64,000 bases of DNA from Prunella strophiata (taxonomy: Eukaryota > Chordata > Aves > Passeriformes > Prunellidae). This document shows, one piece after another, positions 27,180 to 38,114 of this stretch. A program made the position numbers and the translations under genes. The DNA is taken from positions 16,110,266 to 16,174,265 of the forward strand of contig JAZBQD010000021.1 of the NCBI GenBank assembly GCA_036583965.1. The letters are read 5' to 3'. Position 1 is the stretch's first letter. Every line of letters starts with the position of its first letter. Under the pieces are notes generated by a model, which was given only the letters and a program-made list of their open reading frames with translations, ran no database searches and was not told the origin of the DNA.

Positions 27180-27520
27180 AATTATGAAAAGGAGAAAAAT
27201 GGTATAATTATCAATGGAGCCAACGCCAGTGGACTATTATGGCTGCTACCCCCTAATTTGAAAAAAAGAATTCATTGAAAAGTAGATTCCCGTAAATAAT
27301 AATAATGGTCCTGATTCAGATACTCTTACACATAGTGTGTACAGTCCCTCATTCCAAGACTACTCCTGCAGGCCTAATTTAAATAACAGGGCAAATTGCA
27401 TCAGCTCAATTTAAATTGATCTGAAAATCAATTTAATTAAACCAGGGCCAATCTCAGTGTGAACACTCCTGCTTCATTTTAACTTACACCTGTTTCCAAT
27501 TGATCAAGGATTTGATCCAG
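27180..27520. promoter_or_regulatory. Enhancer-like block with AT hairpin
   Basis: It continues from the preceding block, with 'tataattatcaatggagcc', then an imperfect hairpin 'aatttaaattgat' (27408-27420) and 'atcaatttaatt' (27427-27438), then 'ttccaattgatcaag'. An old repeat-like piece lies within it at 27307-27375. The combination could be an exapted repeat inside a regulatory region. Confidence 0.35.
27307..27375. repeat. Ancient palindromic repeat-like segment
   Basis: The segment begins 'ggtcctgattcagatactct' and continues 'gtacagtccctcattccaag' and 'actactcctgcaggcct'. This resembles the related old pattern 'gggcctgattcag ... gtagtccc-attgacttcaatgg-gactact'. It sits inside the enhancer-like block at 26.7-27.5 kb, so part of that block may derive from an exapted repeat. 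Confidence 0.4.
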
Positions 27521-30213
27521 TAGAGGAGCTTGGATAAACCCACTCTTATTCCAGGATTTCCACTATTTTAATGCACCTTTCCTGTTTGAATGAGGTTAAA
27601 TCAGATGCAAAAATAACAATCTTTTTTGACAGCTCATTACTAACATTATTATTCACACATTTGTGAAAATGAGAGAGTTGTCTTAAAAGCCAGCAGAAAC
27701 CCAAGCCCCTGTTTGCCAGTGCTGGCAAATCCCTCCCTCCTTTCTGGAACAGGATTGGGTAGTACTGTGAAAGCCATATTCTCATAATTCCACATCTCTC
27801 CCTTTCTAGCACAGTAGATCTGTACTCCTACTTGGGCAAAACTCTACTGTCACATTAAGCCAAAGGAATATTTTTATTTTTAACTGATTCAGCTGTTTTC
27901 TTGTCTTATGAGCAGAGCTGAAATGGCAAATAGCTACTTTTTTTTTTTTTTAATGAAAAAAAAGTCTCATGATAAAAATATTAAACTATGTACTGTACGT
28001 GCAAGTTGACATTGTGAGTATCCAGGCTTGGCCAATTTCCTGGGACCCAAACATTTGGCTCTAATCCTCATTTAAACAGCCTACAGGACCAAATAATTTT
28101 TCTTTCTTTTTACTTCAGACCCCATCCCAAACATTAAATGCCTTCCCAATAAAACCTAAAGCAATGTAGTATTATTTGTCTCACATGGAATACTAAGCAA
28201 TCTATATAAAAGCATATAAATATTTTTTAAAAAGCAAATGGGAAACATGCACTGTAAAATCAAAAGTCTCTGCACTAATCTTTGGATAAACACAAATGGT
28301 TGCTGTTAAGAAAATGGCCCAGAGGGGATTATCTAAAATACTGTTACACTGCTGACAACTTGGCTGTCTTTTTTTTATTATTTTATTGTATTCTTATTTA
28401 GAGCTCTATTCTATCATATTCTGCAATTTCAGATTGGTCTTTACTTCTCAGTTAATTCAAAATTTCAAGCCCTGGCAGGGTCGACTGGCTCAGATTTCAA
28501 ATAAAGGTGTAAAAAGTAGAAAAAGGCACTTTTTTAACTGGGATGGTTTTTTTTACATTTGGGGTTTTCAGGAATAAAGAAGCAAATTGGAGGCTGAGGG
28601 TCTGACTCTTTGAAAACAAACAATGACATTTTAAAAGCAAGCTGGACTGCTTTGAGCACAACTGATATGCTCCACTCAGCCAGATGCCAACCAGAAATCC
28701 CTTGAACAATGTCTGGAGCCAGATTATCAGATTCCTGCATGAACCAGTTCAGAGGTAAAATGTGCATGATTTCCACATGCATTTTTCCCTTCCCACACAT
28801 GCAGTTTTGTTGGGTCATGCACAGGCTGAACCTCCTTGCAAGCTGCTTGCAAACACAGCCTTGTGTGTGAACGTCCAACATCAGACCCTGGGCACTTTCC
28901 TTCAAAAGCAAATATGGCTACAGGAAAAAGCCATGGAAACATCAGAATGTGGGCACCTTGGGCAGTTCAGCCCAATTATTCCCTATTTTTCTAAAGAAAA
29001 CACAACTTTAGAAATTCCCACTGATTCATGCTATGCTAAATGCAAGGATGAGCTGAGTGAAGCAATCAAGTCTGCAATCCTGTTTTCAGTATCTTCCAAA
29101 TATTTCTCACTTTAAGGCCCAATTAAAATTTACAGCATGCTTACAAATGCCATCCCTCCAGTGGGAAATCCAGCACCAGAATCCTTCAAAGTCTTTATCC
29201 TGCTGGGAAAAAAGGTCTCAGACTCTCTCCCAAAATGTTTTGTTCATTTGTTCCCCATATAGAGCTTTTTGTGGATTTGCACTGCTGGCAGCTTGTCTGC
29301 ACCTCAAGAAACGTGTGTTATTTACAGCAGTGGCTTCAGTAAATAACTGACATCATCTACAAAAAAAGACATCCACTACAGGATTTATGCCCAAACAAAA
29401 TAGAATATATAATATAGCATAGAATGCTTGAAAGCTTTTAATTCAAAATACTTTGTGCATTTGTTTTCAGTCTGCTGTGTGTCAGCTATATTGAAAACTC
29501 CCCAAACTACAAGAAGCTAGTTCAAAGACAACAAATGCAGATTTTTCTTTCAATACAGATTGTATTAAAGGACTTGTGTGTTCTCTGAATGTCAACCAAC
29601 CATTGAGTATTGGCAAAAAGCAATTTCTTTAATAGCAAGGTTAATTGAAATACCATTGAAAGCTGATTTCTATTGTACAATCGAAATTAGTGGCTTTACC
29701 TGAAAAATCCAATTGGCATTGAAAAAGGTTGCTAGATGATCATAAAATGATGAGAAGAGTGGTAACTGAATGAATAAAGTCATGGACAGGGAAACAGAAC
29801 ATTTAAGTAATGCTCCAGTTCCATCATTATGACTTTGCTTCTCAAAAGCTCTTTTCAACTTATTAAAGGTTTTGAAACTTTAAAAGTGCTAGAAAACCAT
29901 AGGAAATTTTTGATTCCCATGCAGTGGGAAAGCAGGTCTCTGAAATTCAGCAATCTTGGTGAAGAAAATGCAGTGGACTCATGGCTGCATGTAAAGGCTG
30001 CCTTGTCTTTCTTTCCTTGGTGGTAAGTAGTGTTTTTCTTGTTGTTGGAATGAATCAAACATTATCTATACACCTCTTACACTATAATAATCAGTTTCCA
30101 AAAGCAAGATCTAAAAAGAAAAGTACAAATTTGGATCTTGTAACCAAATCTGAAACAGATAGTTTTCCTCCAGAATTTTGCTTATATATAAAAACACAGA
30201 CTCTAACAGGCAC
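27521..30213. other. Non-coding spacer
   Basis: AT-rich unique sequence with a short T run near 27940. It contains copy 1 of the dispersed motif at 29486. No gene recognised. Confidence 0.55.
29486..29522 (+). repeat. Dispersed direct repeat, copy 1
   Basis: The core 'ccccaaactacaagaagcta' and the following 'gtt' (23 identical bases, 29500-29522) recur at 31565-31587, about 2 kb away in the same orientation. Similarity extends some 15 bases to the left ('atattgaaaact' here, 'atactgaaaacta' there). The source family is not recognised. Confidence 0.85.
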
Positions 30214-30274
30214 CTGATCCAAATCCCAAAGTCAATGGCAGCCTTTCCATTGCCCTCACTGGCATTTAGATCAG
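30214..30274. repeat. Ancient palindromic repeat copy
   Basis: The left arm starts 'ctgatccaaatcccaaagtc' and the right arm ends 'ggcatttagatcag', which is its imperfect reverse complement. The centre reads 'aatggcagcctttccattg'. The outer and inner parts pair over roughly 25 bases with a few mismatches. The 'gatccaaa ... agtcaatgg ... ccattg ... gatcag' arrangement is, to my knowledge, typical of a very old foldback-like repeat widespread in reptiles and birds. I do not assign a family name. Confidence 0.55.
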
Positions 30275-31548
30275 ATCTATAGTATCCATTTGCTCCTGGT
30301 TTAGGCAAGAACAGAAAATACTCTTGATCCACTGTAGAACTCTGATTCCCAGGCTCAATCAGAAAATTAAGTAGCATACAAAAACTCCCTACACCAAAAT
30401 TCATGCCCAAGTCTAATTCATATCTCAAAAAGAAGTAAAAATGGGATTCTATGTAATCCATTTAGCCATCTTCAATACAAGAATCTTCTATTGACTGCAC
30501 TTGATAAAAACCAAAACCACAATTCAATTGGCTTCCTTTGAAGAATGAACAGAAAACAACCCAGAGGCTGCTTCCTTCCCTCCCCACAGTGCAAGAAAAA
30601 CAGTGAGAAATGATCTTTTGTTCTGTAGCAAACTCTAAAAGCATCACAGCCACCCCAGCAGCAGCAGCAAACTCCTGTGAAGGATGTGAGTTGAGAGAGA
30701 AAGTCTGTAACTACTCCTTCCATTGAAATTTGCCCCCATGTCAGAAATCTGGTGGGATTAAAAGTGATTCAATGTTAGAAACAAAGGAGTGGGATGCTTT
30801 CCAGTGACTTATTTGGGGGTTCCCTGACTCCTGCAGAAGACACATGGGACTGTTTTTCAGGAATAAATGTTGCTGTCCCCATTGTCAGAATCCATCTCGG
30901 GAGTGGCATTTGGCTCTTTCTTATGGGGAGTGAATTTTTTTCCAGAAATGCACTGAGTTTATCATGAAACACAGAAGAGGGGACATTAATATTCACTTTG
31001 AGCAAAACACCAGCTCTGATGATGTTTTTCTTTTTATTCCTATCACTGTTCAATAAGATTAACTCTCATCCACTGAAAAGTTTGTTCACAGTTAAGCCAG
31101 AACAAATTTTACTCAGCAGAGCAATATGCCCTGAATACAAATAAAGTCCTTACACTTTTTGATTAATGTTATTTCATGCTCCCAGGATACTGGGACAGTA
31201 TCACATATAGAACTGGGGAAGTCCCATACAAAATGGAACACATGGTTACTGTAAAATTAAGAAATGTACAAACTGAGGGGGAAAAAAGTCTGATACTGAT
31301 ACAACCTCAGTCAGTCATCAGGATCACTGAGAACCATAGGAAATCATCACCATTTTTTTCCTCAAATTCTAATGGTTTTAACCTATAAAAAGACAAATCT
31401 TGATTTTTATATCAAAATAATATCTTGGTGGCATCCTTTCTCTTAAAGAATGTTCATTTACACAAGTGCTTTATTTTGTAATTTAATCCTGATGGTAAAG
31501 CACATTATGATCCTCAGAGAAGGATTCCCACATAAATTCAATGAACTA

Positions 31549-31587
31549 AGTATACTGAAAACTACCCCAAACTACAAGAAGCTAGTT
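31549..31587 (+). repeat. Dispersed direct repeat, copy 2
   Basis: The second copy of the motif at 29486-29522. The identical core is 31565-31587, and there is one extra base before it. The right flanks differ completely. Confidence 0.85.
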
Positions 31588-31895
31588 GGGCATTTCGAAG
31601 CTAGTATTTGTTTTCCTTTTTTTTAGATCACCCAAAACATTATAATCCTTATCCATACAAAGCCATAGCAGCTCTACTAAGTTTCCAAGCAGACAGACAT
31701 TTAGATTCTTATTTATTCAGTCATATTTGCACACCACACAGGAAAAAGAAACCACATTAAACACTACTAAGGGATCCTGACAAAGAAAAGGAGTCAATTG
31801 AGTGAGCCACACAGAAAGCTCCTAACCATGCCTTCCACTTGACCTAGAATTAAGAGAACTGCCAAGTTTAAGAGTAAAGTTTCCTAACTGCAAAA

Positions 31896-31928
31896 AAAGA
31901 AGAGGGGGGGAAAAAGGAAAAAAAAGTC
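31896..31928 (+). repeat. Purine-rich tract
   Basis: An uninterrupted A/G run with a G8-like core flanked by A-rich stretches, ending in 'aaaaaaaag'. Simple sequence. Confidence 0.75.
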
Positions 31929-34060
31929 TATGCTTCCTTTCTTAGTCACTCCTTCAAGGAAAATCCTGAAGCCAGAATAAAGTTTGCACTGGGTTTTAGT
32001 TACAGTTAATGTATAAGCCAACAATGTTTACTCAATATTATATAGGCTTTGCAACACACCACAGCAGTAAATTAGCTTGATATATTAGCTCTGTGCTGAG
32101 AAAATGAGACTGTCCCTGAGATCTGTAAAGCACTGCAAGTATTTCCCCCATGGTACAAAGATGAGTTCAGGTCACAGCAATAAAATCTAGGCCAACGTGC
32201 TGTGCTGCACACAGAAGAAAAACAAGCTCCAGGATCCTTGCTGCCCTCACGTACACATGTGGAAAACATCCACCGACCACCACGCTGGCAACACTTGCCA
32301 ACTCCAAGGACAGGAATTTTTTCCTTCTTCTTTTCACCCCTATGCCCATCTCAAAAGAGTTCTTCATGGAGAAAAACAGGTGTAGCCTTTCTGTTCTTTC
32401 CTCTTCCTTCTGATCTCTCCTAAAGATAAGTTTTCTACTGAAATGAAAAAACAAAAAAAAAAGGAAAATAGGTCTTTGTTGGGAAAGAAGGATTAAGGAC
32501 ATTAAGTTCATTTTAAGCATCTCTTGTTTTGTTGGCTGTGTCTTTTCACCTGAAGTTGCTTAGAACAGACTTGTTCTGCTCATCATCAATTACTCCAGAC
32601 ACACCTTCTTAAAGGTAAACAAAAGGAGGCTGAGGGATCAGGGTCTTCACATCATGGCACCTGCCCTAGGAACCCACTGCCTGCCACAGGGATGCCCTCT
32701 GGGAGTGATAAAGACACTCAGCTTTTTCCAGGTCCTGTTCTTCTGCAGACCCATTTGCAAAATCAGAAAGTGACATTTCCTCCTTGCACCAGAACACCAA
32801 GAAGCTCAAAAGAGAAGTAAAGTGGATTGAATTACTGAGTAGACAATATTCTGTAACAGCCAAGTACTCTTAGCAAAGCTACAATTTGAAGGATGTCTCT
32901 ATTTGCTGACAAAGACCCTTGTGCTACCTTCCTTTTCCATGCTTGTGGTTTGTCATTTAGGTGTGAAGTGATGAATGAAGAAATAGCTCCCAGTCCATTT
33001 AAAATCCAAGACCTTGGACTGAACAGTCACTTCTCCCTACAGTTTAACCAGAAGAAATAAAACATTATAACCAACTCAAACACCAGTCATGTGATGTCCA
33101 TAACTGTACAGCAATAACAGAGCAAACAAAAAAAGGTATCTGGAAGGACATACAAGCACTACCAAGAGGTAAACTACATATTTTGCCAGACTGACATCTT
33201 TTCATAGGTGGACTACCTCTGACACTGTGATAACTAAGTACAGAATAAAACTATTTGACTGCTGGCTTGAGAATTTTTAATTGCTCCAAATCAGATGGCA
33301 TAACTCCACACCAGAACACAGGGTAGGTGAATCCTACATTTGACAGCTGATGAGTGTTTTATTGCATTTTGAAGTGCTGTATGTATTATCTCACAAGCCT
33401 GGTGTCCTAAGGGGGAAAAGTCTGAGCTGTACAGGTATTTAAGACTACCACTGAAGCACACAGCACACAGTGACACTGCTCTCTTCAGCAGGGGCACACA
33501 ACGTTTTGATTGCATCACACTGAAAGCTATCATTAGTAGGGCTGTAATAGCTCCCATTTAACTACAGAACTCAAAACCTTCATCTGTTTAACAAACAAAT
33601 GCTCCTGGCTTCTTCAAATTTCATGTATCAGGAACCTAGTAAATGCCAGCAGAGTGTTATCCAGGTACAGAAATGTCACTGGAGCTTGGTTAGTGATTTA
33701 AACAGGTGATGAACCACTTAGGTCAAAAGGACCTACCCATTTGCTCATACTTTAAATCATGGGGGTTTTTACATCTGGTTTAAAGTTACTCAGTTTGCAC
33801 TTTCTGCTCCACATTCTTTATTCATTTATTCAAAAATAAATAGTGTGATTTGTTGGAAAGCAGATGCTGAAGTGTGAATATCAGAGCCGGTTTAGTGCAG
33901 ACATTTTTTAAACTGCGAAAGCAAAACCTGACTTTTTCTAGTAAGAAAACTCAAGTGTGGAGCTGAAAATAGAAATAATGTAAAACAAAACTTTTTGGTG
34001 TTTTTTTAAATTTTCTAGCAAGAAAGTATTTATGAAAATTGTTTTCACTATGGGAAAAAA

Positions 34061-34089
34061 ACATTGCTACCAAAAAACACTGCTACCAA
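34061..34089 (+). repeat. 16-base tandem duplication
   Basis: 'acattgctaccaa' at 34061 is followed by 'acactgctaccaa' at 34077, with one mismatch and a period of 16. Confidence 0.85.
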
Positions 34090-35795
34090 GTAAGACATCA
34101 GTTAGCACAAGTTAGTTATGCTGTCCTGTACTGAAGTCAGGATTCATTAATTGTTTTCCCACTATCCACATCTGCTACAGCCACAATAGGAATTCCAGGA
34201 GTCACATGGAGGTTTTGGAAACAGCAGAGGGCTGTAACAAACAGCTCAAGACCAGGATTTTCCTGGGTGCAGCTTTGGTTCCCACTGGAGTCCATGGGCA
34301 GGTAGGGACACTCCCGCTCCCTCTGGATGAACAGCTCTGAAACAGAAGCCAAGACGACTCTGACTCAGATGGATCTGAGTATTGGATACATGTGGATCTT
34401 GTTAATGATAGCAAATAAGTCTTGGTGGCTCAAGCTGAAACCATGTGTCGTCAGGATTTACCAGCATATGAAACAGTTTCATCTTGCACTATAATCTGGG
34501 ACACCATTCTTTTCATAGACTGACCCTGAGCACCACTCTCTTTTGGGTACTATTTGTACACCTGTCCCAGTAAAAATTTATTGCCTAGTCATTATTTTAA
34601 ACCATCAGCACTGCTCAGTAAGAGGGTTAAAATCCATTAGCACAATATAAATATACCAGTGCTAACAGCCTCCTATCTCTTCCATCAGTAGAGAAGATAT
34701 CAGATCTACTGTTAAAGGCAAATTGGGGTTATTGAGGAAAATTAAGCTCCTGCCCTTAAACAGGACTTAAATACCAAAGGAAATAAATTTAGAGCTCAAG
34801 GAGGAGACAGAGAGGGGTGACTAGAACATGAGCTAAACATCCCAGAAATGGTCATCTGAAACTGCACTGCAGGATGTATTTTCTTCTGGCAAGGTTTACC
34901 ATGACAGCACTAAGTCAGTAGGTGCCAAGTGTTCTCCCTTAAAACTCATGCATGGAAAGCTTCCTATTTCCTTGGGTGTTACAAGCTGATCCCAACCAAG
35001 TCTTCCTCACAAATCAAAGGGTAGAGCAGAGGTAAGTAGTTACTTTTCTTCTTGCAGTTCTAGGATATTTAGTATTTTAGCTCAGTTGATCACACCATGT
35101 TGCAGGGTCCACAGACCTTACTTCTGCAAGGAAGTTAATCTGTTTTTTCAGTTTACTACACTTCAGTTCCTCAAAACTATATGGTAAAAGATAGTTTTGT
35201 ACAGAATTGGCATGGGAGAAGAGCAAGTCTTCTCAAATACTGCAGTTGCCATATACTTTTGAAATTAATACAGATGGAGTGAGAACAAGAATTGCCAGAT
35301 GTATTTTCACATGTATTATTTTTGTATGAAAACGAGCCACAGCCTGACTCTGCTTTAAAGGGCACCATGTGCCCACACAGGACTTTGGTATGACACATTC
35401 TGCTTTCACACTTGAAATTATTTCAGTAACCTTTTTGCACAGGCAAATGCACAAACTGACCTCCTGAGTGATTTGTACAGAGAAAACCAGGTCAAATTCT
35501 GCACTTCTTCCAATTAATGACAAAATTGCTGAAGACATCAATGACTGTCCAACAGTCCTTGTTTTGGTTATTAGAGGATTCATCTCTATAGGATCAACCA
35601 AAAAAAGTCCTGTCATTGAAACTGATGCAATTTGAAAACATTCAATATTCAATATACTCCAGACATCCTAGTCCTTCCCACAGTACTCTCCTCCACTCAT
35701 CTTTTTTCTTCACATAGAGCAATCCACACACACACAACTCCAACAGCATCAGTAGAGATGCCTCAAAATCTGCTTAGGAACAAAGGGATCTCTAC

Positions 35796-35830
35796 TCATT
35801 AAATGCCAGGATATTCATTAAATGCCAGGA
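35796..35830 (+). repeat. 19-base tandem duplication
   Basis: The word 'tcattaaatgccagga' occurs at 35796 and again at 35815, giving a period of 19 with an 'tat' junction. It looks like a single slippage or templated duplication. Confidence 0.9.
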
Positions 35831-36479
35831 GTAGTACATTTATTGTTTGTTTTTCCCTGAGCTCTGAACATCCACAGGGAAGTCTTTTATTTAACTTGTG
35901 TGCCAGTGGGCAAGTTGGACACTCCCAGGTTACACTCCAGATCTTGAGCTCTGCTCTCTACAACCATGGTGAAACCTCAACAAGAGCCCAGCTCCAGAAG
36001 GGGAAACCAAATCACCCCTTTCACATCTCTCATGTGCAGCAGCCATGGCAAGTGTGAAGTCAAGGGAATGCAGATTCCAGCCCAGGGCAGGTCTGGAGGA
36101 TGATGATGTGCATCTCCATTAACTGCAGCACAGCTCTATGTACTTATATCACATTTATAATGCACTGGTATCCCCCTGAAGTATTTTAGAGAGAAATAGG
36201 TCTCCCATTTGCTCAATAGTCTCCTCTGTTCTATAGTTACTTTGAAGTGTCCATAAAAGCTGAGATTTACAGAATATTAATATTATTATATAATCACATA
36301 ATCAGTCCCTGATTCTTACATTTCTCTTTTCCTATATAAAGAAAAATAATTTAACAAATGACTGCTTCTTCCATGTTTACAACTAATTTTAAATATAACA
36401 TCCAGGGCAAGCCTCACTTATCATTTTTAACCTATTTTTATCTGCCTTATGTACTTTTTTAAATATGTATTTTAAGTCA

Positions 36480-36880
36480 TGCTACCAAAGAGTATATTTG
36501 AGAAGGCAGACACTGCAAGGGCAGAGGCCACTTAAAAAAATGGCATTAAGTTTAACATCTTTTTGAGGGGACCTGCTTAATTAAAAATGGCCTTTGTTCC
36601 ATGAGGTTGCATAAAATAATATTTCAATGGAGTACTTGTGGAAACTTTCCCTGACTGTGACAGTGCTGCCAAAATCTAATTAGAGACTCATCTAGTCATA
36701 TATATCAATGTTATTGTCTGTCAGGCAGCCACAATGTATCATGGTTAAGTGGATTTTTAACTGTCTAAATCAGTCTGTCTAAACAACATAAAATGGGAAA
36801 CAAATCAAAAGACCAGTTAAAATCATGAAAGTGACACGTATTTATTATAAAATGCCATTTGTTGCATTAATGGGTTTAAA
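36480..36880. promoter_or_regulatory. Enhancer-like unique block
   Basis: Words in order include 'gcttaattaaaaatggcc', the SOX-like 'cctttgttcc', the perfect palindrome 'tctaattaga' at 36675-36684, 'caatgttattgtctg' and 'gtatttattataaaatgcc'. There are no repeats across 400 bases. The sequence shows motif density only; conservation and tissue activity are inference. It lies about 900 bases from the CR1 insertion. Confidence 0.45.
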
Positions 36881-37761
36881 GGCAGGGAGATGGAGCCAGG
36901 TGTGTCAGAGCAGTGATTTTCTGCACAAGGAGAGGATGTTACTGCTCATGTGAGAGACAACACTGAGCCCTTACAGCTAATAGCACTCAATAGGCTTTGC
37001 TGTGTTTCACCAACACCCCAGAGTGGTTTGAAGGGGCAGGAGCTGTCACAGTTCTGAGCCTTCAAAGTGCTACAAAACATGGCCTTAGGAATCACCATGG
37101 GATGCACAGTGCCAGCCAGCCTGCCCCTCAGCCACAGAGCCAGCCACTTTCCCTGCAAGAAATCCATGTCCCAGGCCTCTTCAAGCACCACAAATCACAC
37201 CCTGTCAATGGCACAGCTAGGCCAGGAAGGGATAAGAACAGTGCTTTTATTTTAAACTTAGTCTTGATTCTCCAATCTTTAATTTTTAACTACTATTTCC
37301 TTTTTAAAGTTAAGCTTTAATCACCCCCTGAGCTGTTCAAAATGTAATCATGTTATTCTGTGGCCTTGAAGTCACCTCTAAGGGTGACTCTCCACCACCT
37401 CCACCACAGCAGCAGAGATGAAGCTGCTGAGGGAGCTGACAGAATAAACTTCCCAAGCTCCTTGGCTCCACAGATACAGGAGTGACCACATCCCCTCCCA
37501 GCAGAGGCTGCTGCCTTTGGGGAGGGAGCAGAGGAGCCCAGGCCAGCACAGGTACTCTCCACAAGGCAGTGCCTGGCTCAGCTCTTCTCCCTGCCCCCTC
37601 TGAAATGCTGGGCTTTGCTGTTTGTTTTGTTGTTGGGTCTTTTTCTCCCTCTCAACTCAGCATTTATTTCCCCACTACCTTTGTGCTCTTTTATTTGTTC
37701 ATCCTTGAGGTTGAGGAGCACTTCTACTGCTTGCAGAGTGCTAAGCACAAAGCAGATTTAC
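36881..37761. other. GC-richer spacer
   Basis: Positions 37370-37620 are C/G-rich by eye ('ccaccacctccaccacagc'), with few CpGs, so this is not a CpG island. It ends at the CR1 insertion. Confidence 0.5.
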
Positions 37762-38114
37762 AAAATCACAGAAAAAGCTGAGTTGGAAGGGACCCACAAG
37801 GTCACTGAGTCCAGCTCCTGGTCCTGCACAGACACCCCAACAATCCCACCCCATCCCTGGGAGTGCTGTCCCCACTCCTGGAGCTCTGGCACCCCTGGGG
37901 CCATGAACATTTCCTGGGGAGCCTCTTCAGTGCCCCAGCACTCACTGGGGGAAGAACCTTTTTCTAACACCCAAACTAAACCTCCTCTGACACAGCTTCA
38001 GATCATTCCCTCAGCTCTGAGGGAATTCACTGGTCCTACAGAGCAGAGATCAGTGCCTGCCCTTCCTCTTCCCTTCAGGAGCAAAGTGTAACTGTGTGAG
38101 TCTCCCCTCAGTCT
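37762..38114 (-). mobile_element. CR1 LINE, 5'-truncated 3' end
   Basis: This is the clearest transposon in the window. Read on the minus strand it starts near 38114 with the 'tgaggggagac' word, runs through a 'ggttcttccccc' segment and a 'gttggggtgtctgtgcag' segment, and ends with 'gggtcccttccaactcag' followed by a short 'tttctgtgattttgt' tail at 37762-37776. That order of words and the short octamer-like tail, not poly-A, are what is known of the 3' end of avian CR1 retrotransposons. Only about 350 bases are present, so reverse transcriptase and endonuclease are absent; CR1 copies are usually 5'-truncated like this. I see no convincing target-site duplication. The open frames across it (for example 37615-38091, plus strand) are antisense artefacts of the element. 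Close agreement with the remembered consensus suggests a comparatively young copy. The subfamily was not determined. Confidence 0.9.

Larger units (their letters stand above)
30275..36479. other. Non-coding spacer
   Basis: Unique sequence with copy 2 of the dispersed motif (31549), a purine tract (31896) and two tandem duplications (34061, 35796). The 139-codon minus-strand frame at 35233-35652 matches nothing known. Confidence 0.55.

Noticed and set aside
37370..37620. GC-richer segment considered as a CpG island promoter
   Set aside because: CpG dinucleotides are scarce and no exon follows.
37615..38091. 158-codon plus-strand open frame
   Set aside because: Most of it is the antisense strand of the CR1 element, so it is not a host gene.
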